From: Hydractinia symbiolongicarpus
Lineage: Eukaryota > Cnidaria > Hydrozoa > Anthoathecata > Hydractiniidae
Length of the DNA: 64,000 nt
Direction of reading: 5' to 3'
Assembly: GCF_029227915.1 (NCBI RefSeq)
Contig: NC_079878.1
Span: forward strand, 28,051,501-28,115,500
Position 1 is the first letter of the stretch, and each line of letters starts with the position of its first letter. The notes under the pieces are model-generated. The model did not search any database and had not been told where the DNA came from. It saw only the letters and a program-made list of their open reading frames with translations. This document shows, piece by piece, positions 9,636-21,800 of this stretch. Both the position numbers and the translations under genes were made by a program.

Positions 9636-12581
9636 TTAGAAAGTTTCAATGATACTGCTAACCGTCTTGAATCTGAAGAGCTGAGCACTACTAATTCAAG
9701 CAAAAATGTTTTCAAAGTCTTGAAGGGTAGGCGTCTTAAGAATCACAAGAATATTATTTTCACTTATCTGAACATAAATTCTATCCGTAATAAATTTCAA
9801 GGTTATAGTGACATGGTTAGTGGTAATGTTGACATTGTGTGCATAGCGGAAACGAAAATAGATGAGTCTTTCCCGACAGCTCAGTTTTTAATGAACGGAT
9901 ATCACAAACCATATCGTCTTGATATTAGTAATAGAAGTGGTGGGCTTCTAGTATATCTGAAGTCTTCTTTACCAAACCGCCTTTTAACTACATTTACTAT
10001 ACCAACTGGTTTTCAAGCAATACCTTTTAAACTGAATCTTAGAAAGGAAAAGTGGCTTGTAATAAGTATTTATAAATATCCGAATCAAGACAATGAATTA
10101 TTTTTAGATAATCTTTCAAGTATGATAGATCACTATTCTGTGACCTATGATAATTATCTAGTGATGGGGGATTTTTTAGCCTAAAAAAGATAAAATGGTT
10201 GATTTTATGAACTCTCACAATTGGGTTAATCTCATTAAGGGCAACACATGTTTTAAGGGTTCGGGTTCTTGCATTGATTTACTCCTCACAAATCGCAAAT
10301 TCTTCTTTAAATTTACAAATTCATACGAAACAGGTTTCAGTGATTGTCATCACATGATATATACTATTCTTAAATCTACCTTCGAAAAGGAGGAACCAAA
10401 AATTATTAATTATCGAAGCTATAAAAGTTTTATTAAAGAAGATTTTCAGGTTGAACTACAAAATGCTTTAAAGAATAATGTAGATAAATGGGAAACCTTT
10501 CAAAAAACATTTGTAAATGTATTGAACAAACACGCTCCAAGAAAGAAAAAGGTCATACGAGGAAACCAAAAGCCCCACTTCAATAAAAATCTTCGTAAGG
10601 CGATAATGAAACGTTGTATGCTAAAACGACGGGCAATTAAAACTGGAAAGCCAGAAGACGTATCCATCTACAAAAGACACCGAAACTACGTCACTAAACT
10701 TAACAAAGAAATTAAAACTGAATTTATGAATACACTCCCCATTAAGAAAAATACAAAACCGTGGTATGTAAACCTTATTTTTCAAATAAGCATGCAGCTG
10801 GATACAGCAGCAATATTATATTAATTGAACAAGGAAACATAATGACTAAATCAAATGATATTGCAAAAACATTTAATTGTTACTTTGGAAATATTGTAAG
10901 TTCTTTAAATTTATACAACTGGCCGGGTGAAAACTTTGAGGATGACCTTGACATAATAGATAACATAATTAACAAATTTAAATTTCATCCAAGCGTCCTG
11001 GCCATTAAACAAAATACAATAATTAATGGAATCTTTACTTTTAAAAAAGTATCTTTAGATGACATTAAAAGGACTATTAAAAACTTACTTACAAACAAAG
11101 CTTCTAGTGGGGAAATTCCCGTTAAAATTCTTAAAGAAAGTGAGGGTGCTTTTAAACAACTACTCAATTACATTAACAAATCGTTTGATAATAATGAATT
11201 CCCAGACATATTGAAAGAGGCTGATGTATCACCTGTACATAAGAAAGTTAACACCACAGATAAAAAGAATTACCGACGTATAAGTGTTTTACCATTACTA
11301 TCTAAGGTATTCGAAAAATTAATCTATGAACAACTTAATACGTACATGCAACAGTATCTACGCAAATTACTATGCGGATTCAGGAAATCACATGCAACTC
11401 AACACGCTGTATATAGATTAATTCAAGCATGGCAAAAAGAACTTGACAATGGTGGTTTTGTAGGGTCAGTACTAATGGACCTTTCTAAAGCTTATGACTG
11501 CCTATCACACGATCTCCTGATTGCAAAGCTTGCTGCTTACGGTATCAGCACAAATAGTCTAAAATTACTTTTAAATTGTCTCACGTCCCGTAAACAAAGA
11601 GTTAAAATAGGCTCATCATTTAGTGAATGGCTTGAGATTATTTGTGGTGTTCCCCAAGGTTCCATTTTAGGACCACTCCTATTTAACATCATTATTAATG
11701 ACTTGTTTTTTGTTATTGTAGAATCAGAGGTATGTAATTTTGCCGACGACAATACATTGTATGCATGTGGTTTGAAGTTGCCTACTGTACTAAATTCATT
11801 AACTGTTGATACACAAAATATGCTACATTGGTTTAAAATCAACTCACTAAAAGCCAACCCAACCAAATTTCAATTTATAATACTAGGTAAAAAAACAAGA
11901 GATAAAATCACTCTACCACTTGAATCAGTTACTTTAAATGAGTCTGATCACGTTACACTCCTAGGTATTCAAATTGACAATAAATTAAACTTCAATCAAC
12001 ATATAAACAACTTGTACTCGAAGGCAAACTTTAAACTTCATGCATTACGAAGACTACGACCTTATTTATCGCAACCCAAAGCAAAAATACTCAGCTCAAG
12101 CTTTATACAGAGTCAATTTAAATATGCACCCCTTATTTGGATGTTCTGCAGTAAAACTGCATATAGTAAAATAGAGCGAGTACATTATAAAACATTGAAG
12201 GCTGTATACGATATAGTGAAAGCTGACTATATTGACATTTTAGAAAAATACAAGGACAAATCCATCCACCAACGCCACTTAAAAACTTTAGCAATAGAGG
12301 TGTTTAAAAGCATTAAGAATCTGAACCCAGAATTCATGTGGTGCTTATTTAGTTTTAACACATACCAATGTGAGCATAACCTCCGGAGAGGCCCTTCTTT
12401 GACTTTACCTAAAGCTAAAACCACTACCTATGGTACAAATTCCATCTTGTATCAAAGTTGTTGGATATGGAATAATCTTCCCCGTGAAATTAAAAATAGT
12501 TCAACCATTGAAGAGTTTACGGTTAAAATAGCCTGCCAGGATTCTATTTTATGTAATTGTAAAATATGTAAAAAAAATTGA
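9636..12581 (+). pseudogene. LINE ORF2: AP-like endonuclease plus reverse transcriptase, two or three frame breaks
   Basis: ORF2 nicks target DNA and reverse-transcribes the element RNA at the nick. The frame is open directly after the ORF1 stop, without an in-frame ATG before the endonuclease. Endonuclease motifs in order are LNINSIRNKF (about 9771), AETKID (about 9846), GGLLVYLK, VMGDF (about 10161-10172), then in another frame SCIDLLLTN (about 10267) and SDCHHMI (about 10339). A frame change in or beside the T6 run at 10172-10177 destroys the residue after GDF, normally Asn. A basic linker (about 10490-10740) leads to a second frame change between 10743 and 10790, and the reverse transcriptase follows to TGA at 12579-12581. 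The tail ends in a Cys cluster (CNCKICKK). Total length near 980 codons fits an intact CR1/L2 ORF2. Confidence 0.88.
10746..12581 (+). CDS. Reverse transcriptase part of LINE ORF2, one uninterrupted frame
   Basis: Just over 600 codons are open from the TAA at 10743-10745 to the stop at 12579-12581. There is no genuine start codon at its beginning; it is the downstream part of ORF2 and not a gene of its own. Landmarks are YFSNKH near the beginning, SSGEIPVKIL (about 11103), YRRISVLPLLSKVFEK (about 11271), motif A DLSKAYD (about 11478-11498), VPQGSILGPLLF (about 11652), motif C FADD (11739-11750) and LLGIQID (about 11958). The three catalytic aspartates are present. The usual YRPIS has Arg instead of Pro. 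An unbroken frame of this length next to a frameshifted ORF1 suggests a fairly young copy. Confidence 0.85.
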   Translation, partial: EKYKTVVCKPYFSNKHAAGYSSNIILIEQGNIMTKSNDIAKTFNCYFGNIVSSLNLYNWPGENFEDDLDIIDNIINKFKFHPSVLAIKQNTIINGIFTFKKVSLDDIKRTIKNLLTNKASSGEIPVKILKESEGAFKQLLNYINKSFDNNEFPDILKEADVSPVHKKVNTTDKKNYRRISVLPLLSKVFEKLIYEQLNTYMQQYLRKLLCGFRKSHATQHAVYRLIQAWQKELDNGGFVGSVLMDLSKAYDCLSHDLLIAKLAAYGISTNSLKLLLNCLTSRKQRVKIGSSFSEWLEIICGVPQGSILGPLLFNIIINDLFFVIVESEVCNFADDNTLYACGLKLPTVLNSLTVDTQNMLHWFKINSLKANPTKFQFIILGKKTRDKITLPLESVTLNESDHVTLLGIQIDNKLNFNQHINNLYSKANFKLHALRRLRPYLSQPKAKILSSSFIQSQFKYAPLIWMFCSKTAYSKIERVHYKTLKAVYDIVKADYIDILEKYKDKSIHQRHLKTLAIEVFKSIKNLNPEFMWCLFSFNTYQCEHNLRRGPSLTLPKAKTTTYGTNSILYQSCWIWNNLPREIKNSSTIEEFTVKIACQDSILCNCKICKKN

Positions 12582-12645
12582 TGAAAAAAAAAGTGTAAAA
12601 TATGAATTGTAAACTTTAATTTATCTTTGCCCAGAATGTTATTTT

Positions 12646-12647
<2 letters not shown>

Positions 12648-12686
<39 letters not shown>
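12648..12686 (+). repeat. (ATT)n microsatellite in the LINE 3' UTR
   Basis: About 13 uninterrupted ATT units lie between the ORF2 stop and the polyadenylation signal. The tract belongs to the LINE 3' UTR, not to the satellite. Its length is likely to vary between copies of the element. Confidence 0.95.
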
Positions 12687-12743
12687 TGTTACGTTAGTTG
12701 GTTTTTATTAGCGAAAGCTATCTTGTAAATTTGACCAACGTTA

Positions 12744-12749
12744 AATAAA
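12744..12749 (+). promoter_or_regulatory. Polyadenylation signal AATAAA of the LINE
   Basis: A canonical AATAAA lies about 160 bp after the ORF2 stop and 20-25 bp before the end of the element, at the expected distance from the transcript 3' end. Confidence 0.65.
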
Positions 12750-12752
12750 GAA

Positions 12753-12768
12753 ACATACATACATACAT
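12753..12768 (+). repeat. (ACAT)n terminal tail of the LINE
   Basis: Four ACAT units close the element, directly followed by satellite sequence. Short tandem tails in place of poly(A) are usual for CR1/L2-like elements and mark the 3' boundary of the insertion. The final bases (ATAA) also fit the satellite, so the exact boundary is ambiguous by a few bases. Confidence 0.85.
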
Positions 12769-12849
12769 AATCGTACCAACATGTATTTAGCGACATTCTT
12801 CCGCTATTACTAGGTTGCATCGCTTTTAACAGTGAAACGATTGACTGTG

Positions 12850-15800
12850 GGACTTAATTGAACTGATTTTGGACTGTGACCTTATAAATGTGACAAGTGA
12901 GACAACTGGACTCCAAGAAATAACATTCTTCTTAACTTGACATGATTGCCGGAACTCTGCGATTACACTTGGCCCTGTGGTAGCGCTTTATTTAAAAATT
13001 TAGATAAATAAGTCATTCTTTACTGTGGGACTAATCCTAGACGTTAGCGCGCGCTGAAAAAAGAGAGACAGTTTCAAAAACTACATTTCATTGACTTTCT
13101 AACGCTATACGTCCGTTTCAATTACAACGTTCGCGTCACATATTCGTACCAACATGTATATAGCAATATTTTCCTGATATTACTAGGTTGCATCGCTTTT
13201 AACAGTGAAACGATTGACTGTGGGATTCAATTGAACTGATTTTGGACTATGACCTTATAAATGTGATGAATGAGACAATTGGACTCCTAGGAAAAACATT
13301 CTTCTTAATTTGACATGATTGCTGGAACTCAGCGAATATACTCGTCGCAGTGGTAGCGCTTCATTTAAAAACTTAGATAAATAAGCCGTTTTTTACTGTG
13401 GGACCAATCCTAGCCGTTATCGCGCGCTTAATAAATAGGAACAGTTTCAAAAACTACATTTCATTGACTTTCTAACAGTAGCAATCCGTTTGGGTTACAA
13501 CAGTTGCGTCACAAATCCGTACCAAAATGTATTTAGCGATATTGTTCCGATATTACTTAGTTATATCGCTTTTACCAGTGAAACGAGTGACTCTGCGACT
13601 TACTTGAAGTAACTTTGGACTGTGACTTTATAAATGTGATAAATGAGCCACTTGGACCGAAAGAAATAACATTCTTCTTAATTTGACATGATTGCCGGAA
13701 CTCAGCGATTACACTGGGCGCTGTGGTAGCGCTTCATTTAAAAATTTAGAAAAATAAGTCATTTTTTACTGTGGGACCAATCCTAGCCGTTATCGCGCGC
13801 TGAAGAAATAGAGACAGTTTTAAACACTACATTTCAATTGCTTTCAAACGGTATCAGTCCGTTTGAGTTACGACGGTTGGGTGACATATTCGTACCAACA
13901 TGTATTTAGCGATATTTTTCTGATATTACTAGGTTGCATCGCTTTCAACAGTGAAACAATTGATTGTGGGACTTAATTGAACCTACTCTGGACAGTGACC
14001 TTATAAATGTGATAAATGAGACAGTTGGACTCCAAACTATAACATTCTTCTTAATTTGACATGATTGCTGGAATTCAGCGGTTACCCTAAGCTCTGTGGT
14101 AGCGCTTTATTTAAAAATTTAGATAAGTAAGTCTTTTTTAACTTTGGGACCAATCCTGGCAGTTACCACGCGCTTAATAATTTGGAACTGTTTCAAAAAC
14201 TACATTTCATTGACATTCTAACAGTATCAATCCGTTTGAGTTACAACGGTTGCGTCACATACTCGTACCAACGTGTATTTACCGATATTTTTCTGATATT
14301 ACTAGGTTGTATCGCTTTTAACATTGAAACGATTGCATGTGGGACTTAATTGAACTAACTATGGATTGTGACCTGATAAATGTGATAAATGAGACAATTG
14401 GACTACAAGGAAAAACATTCTTCTTAATTTGATATGATTGGTGGAATTCAGCGATTACACTGGGCGCTGTGGTAGCGCTTCATTTAAAAATTTAGATAAC
14501 TAAATTATTTTTACTGTGGGACCAATCCTAGCCGTTAGCGCGCGCTGAATAAATAGGAACAGTTTCAAAAACTACATTTCATTGACTTTCTAACGGTATA
14601 AATCCGTTTGACTTACAACGGTTGCATCACATATTCGTTCAAACATGTATTTAGCGATATTATTCGGATATTACTAGGTTGCATTGCTTTTAACAGTGAA
14701 GCGATTGACTGTGGGACTTAATTTAACTGGTTCTTGTCTTTGATCTTAGCAATGTGATAAATGAGACAATTGGACTCCAAGAAATAACATTCTTCTTAAC
14801 TCTACATGATTGCCGGAACTCAGCGATTACACTGGACCCTATGGTGGCACTCCATTTAAAAATTTAGATAAATAAGTCATTTTTACTGTGGGACAAATCC
14901 TAGCCGTTAGCGCGCGCTGAAGAAATAGAGACAGTTTCAAAAACCCCATTTCATTGACGTTCTAACGGTATCAATCCCTTTCAATTACAACGGTTGCGTC
15001 ACATATTCATGCAAACATGTATTTAGTGATTTTTTTCCGATATTACTAAGTTGTATCGCCTTTAACAGTGAAACGATTGACTGTGGGACTTAATTGAACT
15101 GATTCTGGACTGTGACCTTATGAATGTGATAAATGAGCGAATTGGACTCCAAGGAAAAACATTCTTCTTAACTCTACATGATTGCCGGAACACAGCGATT
15201 ACACTGGACCCTATGGTAGCACTCCATTTAAAAATTTAGATAAATAAGTCATTTTTACTGTGGGACCAATCCTAGCCGTTATCGCGCGCTGAAAAAATAG
15301 AGACAGTTTTAAAAACTACATTTCAATGACTTTCTAACGGTGTCAGTCCGTTTGAATAACAACGGTTGGGTGCCATATTCGTACCAACATGTTTTTAGCA
15401 ATATTTTTCTGATATTACTAAGTTGTATCGCTTTTAACAGTGAAACGATTGACTGTGGGACTTAATTGAACTGATTCTAGACTGTGACCTTATGAATGCG
15501 AATTGAGCGAATTGGACTCCAAGGAAAAAAATTCTTCTTAATTTGACATTATTGCTGAAATTCGGCGATTACACTGGACCCTGTGGTGGCGTTTCATTTA
15601 AAAATTTAGATAAATAAGTCATTTTTTACTCTGGGTCCAATCCTAGCCGTTAGCGCGCGCTGAAGAAAGAGAGACAGTTTCAAAAGCTAAATTTCATTGA
15701 CTTTCTAACGGTATCAGTCCGTTTCAACTACAACGGTTGCGTCACATATTCGTACCAACATGTATTTAGTGATATTTCTCTGACATTACTAGGTTGCATT

Positions 15801-18800
15801 GCTTCTAACATTGAAACGATTGACTGTGGGATTAAAGTTAACTGGTTTTTGACTTTTGATCTTAGCAATGTGATAAATGGGACAATTGGACTCCAACAAA
15901 TAACATTCTTCTTAACTCTACATGATTGCCGGAACTCAGCGATTACACTGGACCCTATGGTGACACTTCATTTAAAAATTTAGATAAATAAGTCATTTTT
16001 ACTGTGGGAGAAATCCTAGCCGTTAGCGCGCGCTGAAGAAAGAGAGACAGTTTCAAAAGCTAAATTTCATTGACTTTCTAACGGTATCAGTCCGTTTCAA
16101 CTACAACAGTTGCGTCACATATTCGTACCAACATGTATTTAGTGATATTTCTCTGACATTACTAGGTTGCATTGCTTCTAACATTGAAACGATTGACTGT
16201 GGGATTAAAGTTAACTGGTTTTTGACTTTTGATCTTAGCAATGTGATAAATGGGACAATTGGACTCCAACAAATAACATTCTTTTTAACTCTACATGATT
16301 GCCGGAACTCAGCGATTACACTGGACCCTATGGTGACACTTCATTTAAAAATTTAGATAAATAAGTCATTTTTACTGTGGGAGAAATCCTAGCCGTTAGC
16401 GCGCGCTGAAGAAATAGAGACAGTTTGAAAAACTCCATTTCATTGACGTTCTAACGGTATCAATCCGTTTCAATTACAGCGGTTGCCTCACATATTCGTG
16501 CGAACATGCATTTAGTGATTTTTTTCCGATATTGCTAAGTTGTATCGCTTTTAACAGTGAAACGAATGACTGTGGGACTTAATTGAACTGATTCTAGACT
16601 GTGACCTTATGAATGTGATAATTGAGCGAATTGGACTCCAAGGAAAAACATTCTTCTTAATCTGACATCATTGCTGGAATTCAGCGATTACACTGGACCC
16701 TGTGGTAGCGTTTCATATAAAAATTTAGATAAATAAGTCATTTTTTACTTTGGGTCCAATCCTAGCCGTTAGCGCGCGCTGAAGAAAGAGAGACAGCTTC
16801 AAAAACAACATTTCATTGACTTTCTCACGGTATCAATCCGTTTCAATTACAACGGTTGCGTCATATATTCGTACCAAAATGTATTTATTGATATTGTTCC
16901 GATATTACTTAGTTATATCGCTTTTAACAGTGAAACGAGTGACTCTGGGACTTACTTAAAGTAACTTTGGACTGTGACTTTATAAATGTGATAAATGAGC
17001 CACTGGGACCGTAAGAAATAACATTCTTCTTAATTTGACATGATTGCCGGGACTCAGCGATTACACTGGACCCTATGGTGGCACTCCATTTAAAAATTTA
17101 GATAAATAAGTCATTTTTACTGTGGGACCAATCCTAGCCGTTATCACGTGCTGAAGAAATAGAGACAGTTTTAAAAACTACATTTCAATTGCTTTCAAAC
17201 GGTATCAGTCCGTTTGAGTTACGACGGTTGGGTGACATATTCGTACCAACATGTATTTAGCGATATTTTTCTGATATTACTAGGTTGCATCGCTTTCAAC
17301 AGTGAAACAATTGATTGTGGGACTTAATTGAACCTACTCTGGACTGTGACCTTATAAATGTGATAAATGAGACAGTTGGACTCCAAACTATAACATTCCT
17401 CTTAATTTGACATGATTGCTGGAATTCAGCGGTTACCCTAAGCTCTGTGGTAGCGCTTTATTTAAAAATTTAGATAAGTAAGTCTTTTTTAACTTTGGGA
17501 CCAATCCTGGCAGTTACCACGCGCTTAATAATTAGGAACTGTTTCAAAAACTACATTTCATTGACATTCTAACAGTATCAATCCGTTTGAGTTACAACGG
17601 TTGCGTCACATACTCGTACCAACGTGTATTTACCGATATTTTTCTGATATTACTAGGTTGTATCGCTTTTAACATTGAAACGATTGCATGAGGGACTTAA
17701 TTGAACTAACTATGGATTGTGACCTGATAAATGTGATAAATGAGACAATTGGACTACAAGGAAAAACATTCTTCTTAATTTGATATGATTGGTGAAATTC
17801 AGCGATTACACTGGGCGCTGTGGTAGCGCTTCATTTAAAAATTTAGATAACTAAATTATTTTTACTGTGGGACCAATCCTAGCCGTTAGTGCGCGCTGAA
17901 TAAATAGGAACAGTTTCAAAAACTACATTTCATTGACTTTCTAACGGTATAAATCCGTTTGACTTACAACGGTTGCATCACATATTCGTTCAAACATGTA
18001 TTTAGCGATATTATTCGGATATTACTAGGTTGCATTGCTTTTAACAGGGAAGCGATTGACTGTGGGACTTAATTGAACTGATTTTGGACTGTGACCTTAT
18101 AAATGTGATAAGTGAGACAACTGGACTCCAAGAAATAACATTCTTCTTAACTTGACATGATTGCCGGAACTTTGCGATTACACTTGGCCCTGTGGTAGCG
18201 CTTTATTTAAAAATTTAGATAAATAAGTCATTCTTCACTGTGGGACTAATCCTAGACGTTAGCGCGCGCTGAAAAAAGAGAGACAGTTTCAAAAACTACA
18301 TTTCATTGACTTTCTAACGCTATACGTCCGTTTCACTTACAACGTTCGCGTCACATATTCGTACCAACATGTATATAGCAATATTTTCCTGATATTACTA
18401 GGTTGCATCGCTTTTAACAGTGAAACGATTGACTGTGGGATTCAATTGAACTGATTTTGGACTGTGACCTTATAAATGTGATGAATGAGACAATTGGACT
18501 CCTAGGAAAAACATTCTTCTTAATTTGATATGATTGCTGGAACTCAGCGATTATACTCGTCGCAGTAGTAGCGCTTCATTTAAAAACTTAGATAAATAAG
18601 CCGTTTTTTACTGTGGGACCAATCCTAGCCGTTATCGCGCGCTTAATAAATAGGAACAGTTTCAAAAACTAGATTTCATTGACTTTCTAACAGTAGCAAT
18701 TCGTTTGGGTTACAACAGTTGCGTCACAAATCCGTACCAAAATGTATTTAGCGATATTGTTCCGATATTACTTAGTTATATCGCTTTTACCAGTGAAACG

Positions 18801-21800
18801 AGTGACTCTGGGACTTACTTAAAGTAACTTTGGACTGTGACTTTATAAATGTGATAAATGAGCCACTTGGACCGTAAGAAATAACATTCTTCTTAATTTG
18901 ACATGATTGCCGGAACTCAGCGATTACACTGGGCGCTGTGGTAGCGCTTCATTTAAAAATTTAGAAAAATAAGTCATTTTTTACTGTTGGACCAATCCTA
19001 GCCGTTATCGCGCGCTGAAGAAATAGAGACAGTTTTAAACACTACATTTCAATTGCTTTCAAACGGTATCAGTCCGTTTGAGTTACGACGGTTGGGTGAC
19101 ATATTCGTACCAACATGTATTTAGCGATATTTTTCTGATATTACTAGGTTGCATGGCTTTCAACAGTGAAACAATTGATTGTGGGACTTAATTGAACCTA
19201 CTCTGGACAGTGACCTTATAAATGTGATAAATGAGACAGTTGGACTCCAAACTATAACATTCTTCTTAATTTGACATGATTGCTGGAATTCAGCGGTTAC
19301 CCTAAGCTCTGTGGTAGCGCTTTATTTAAAAAATTAGATAAGTAAGTCTTTTTTAACTTTGGGACCAATCCTGGCAGTTACCACGCGCTTAATAATTAGG
19401 AACTGTTTCAAAAACTACATTTCATTGACATTCTAACAGTATCAATCCGTTTGAGCTACAACGGTTGCGTCACATACTCGTACCAACGTGTATTTACCGA
19501 TATTTTTCTGATATTACTAGGTTGTATCGCTTTTAACATTGAAACGATTGCATGTGGGACTTAATTGAACTAACTATGGATTGTGACCTGATAAATGTGA
19601 TAAATGAGACAATTGGACTACAAGGAAAAACATTCTTCTTAATTTGATATGATTGGTGGAATTTAGCGATTACACTGGGCGCTGTGGTAGCGCTTCATTT
19701 AAAAATTTAGATAACTAAATTATTTTTACTGTGGGACCAATCCTAGCCGTTAGCGCGCGCTGAATAAATAGGAACAGTTTCAAAAACTACATTTCATTGA
19801 CTTTCTAACGGTATAAATCCGTTTGACTTACAACGGTTGCATCACATATTCGTTCAAACATGTATTTAGCGATATTATTCGGATATTACTAGGTTGCATT
19901 GCTTTTAACAGTGAAGCGATTGACTGTGGGACTTAATTTAACTGGTTCTTGTCTTTGATCTTAGCAATGTGATAAATGAGACAATTGGACTCCAAGAAAT
20001 AACATTCTTCTTAACTCTACATGATTGCCGGAACTCAGCGATTACACTGGACCCTATGGTGGCACTCCATTTAAAAATTTAGATAAATAAGTCATTTTTA
20101 CTGTGGGACAAATCCTAGCCGTTAGCGCGCGCTGAAGAAATAGAGACAGTTTCAAAAACCCCATTTCATTGACGTTCTAACGGTATCAATCCCTTTCAAT
20201 TACAACGGTTGCGTCACATATTCATGCAAACATGTATTTAGTGATTTTTTTCCGATATTACTAAGTTGTATCGCCTTTAACAGTGAAACGATTGACTGTG
20301 GGACTTAATTGAACTGATTCTGGACTGTGACCTTATGAATGTGATAAATGAGCGAATTGGACTCCAAGGAAAAACATTCTTCTTAACTCTACATGATTGC
20401 CGGAACACAGCGATTACACTGGACCCTATGGTAGCACTCCATTTAAAAATTTAGATAAATAAGTCATTTTTACTGTGGGACCAATCCTAGCCGTTATCGC
20501 GCGCTGAAAAAATAGAGACAGTTTTAAAAAATACATTTCAATGACTTTCTAACGGTGTCAGTCCGTTTGAATAACAACGGTTGGGTGCCATATTCGTACC
20601 AACATGTTTTTAGCAATATTTTTCTGATATTACTAAGTTGTATCGCTTTTAACAGTGAAACGATTGACTGTGGGACTTAATTGAACTGATTCTAGACTGT
20701 GACCTTATGAATGTGAATTGAGCGAATTGGACTCCAAGGAAAAAAATTCTTCTTAATTTGACATTATTGCTGAAATTCGGCGATTACACTAGACCCTGTG
20801 GTGGCGTTTCATTTAAAAATTTAGATAAATAAGTCATTTTTTACTCTGGGTCCAATCCTAGCCGTTAGCGCGCGCTGAAGAAAGAGAGACAGTTTCAAAA
20901 GCTAAATTTCATTGACTTTCTAACGGTATCAGTCCGTTTCAACTACAACGGTTGCGTCACATATTCGTACCAACATGTATTTAGTGATATTTCTCTGACA
21001 TTACTAGGTTGCATTGCTTCTAACATTGAAACGATTGACTGTGGGATTAAAGTTAACTGGTTTTTGACTTTTGATCTTAGCAATGTGATAAATGGGACAA
21101 TTGGACTCCAACAAATAACATTCTTCTTAACTCTACATGATTGCCGGAACTCAGCGATTACACTGGACCCTATGGTGACACTTCATTTAAAAATTTAGAT
21201 AAATAAGTCATTTTTACTGTGGGAGAAATCCTAGCCGTTAGCGCGCGCTGAAGAAATAGAGACAGTTTCACAAACTCCATTTCATTGACGTTCTAACGGT
21301 ATCAATCCGTTTCAATTACAGCGCTTGCCTCACATATTCGTGCGAACATGCATTTAGTGATTTTCTTCCGATATTGCTAAGTTGTATCGCTTTTAACAGT
21401 GAAACGATTGACTGTGGGACTTAATTGAACTGATTCTAGACTGTGACCTTATGAATGTGATAATTGAGCGAATTGGACTCCAAGGAAAAACATTCTTCTT
21501 AATCTGACATCATTGCTGGAATTCAGCGATTACACTGGACCCTGTGGTAGCGTTTCATATAAAAATTTAGATAAATAAGTCATTTTTTACTCTGGGTCCA
21601 ATCCTAGCCGTTAGCGCGCGCTGAAGAAAGAGAGACAGCTTCAAAAACTACATTTCATTGACTTTCTCACGGTATCAATCCGTTTCAATTACAACGGTTG
21701 CGTCATATATTCGTACCAAAATGTATTTATGGATATTGTTCCGATATTACTTAGTTATATCGCTTTTAACAGTGAAACGAGTGACTCTGGGACTTACTTA

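Larger units (their letters stand above)
8509..12768 (+). mobile_element. Nearly full-length CR1/L2-type LINE inserted in the satellite
   Basis: This is a non-LTR retrotransposon of about 4.26 kb. It has a short 5' leader (AACCAAGATGGCGG near 8516), ORF1 with an SGNH-esterase-like domain, and ORF2 with endonuclease and reverse transcriptase. A 3' UTR follows with an (ATT)n tract, AATAAA at 12744-12749 and a terminal (ACAT)n tail at 12753-12768. An esterase-like ORF1 and a microsatellite tail rather than poly(A) both fit the CR1/L2 branch of the Jockey group. Satellite sequence stops at GTTGCGTCACA (about 8508) and resumes at ATCGTACCAACATG (about 12769), adjacent positions of one monomer. The element therefore landed in a monomer with almost no loss. 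I see no convincing target-site duplication. Several frame breaks make the copy non-autonomous as read. Confidence 0.93.

Noticed and set aside
10985-12649. Minus-strand open frames opposite the reverse transcriptase
   Set aside because: They are shadows of a long plus-strand frame with clear reverse transcriptase motifs and resemble nothing themselves.
8500-12775. Target-site duplication of the LINE
   Set aside because: Only a few bases (CACA/ACATA-like) could match, and the ACAT tail makes that uninformative.
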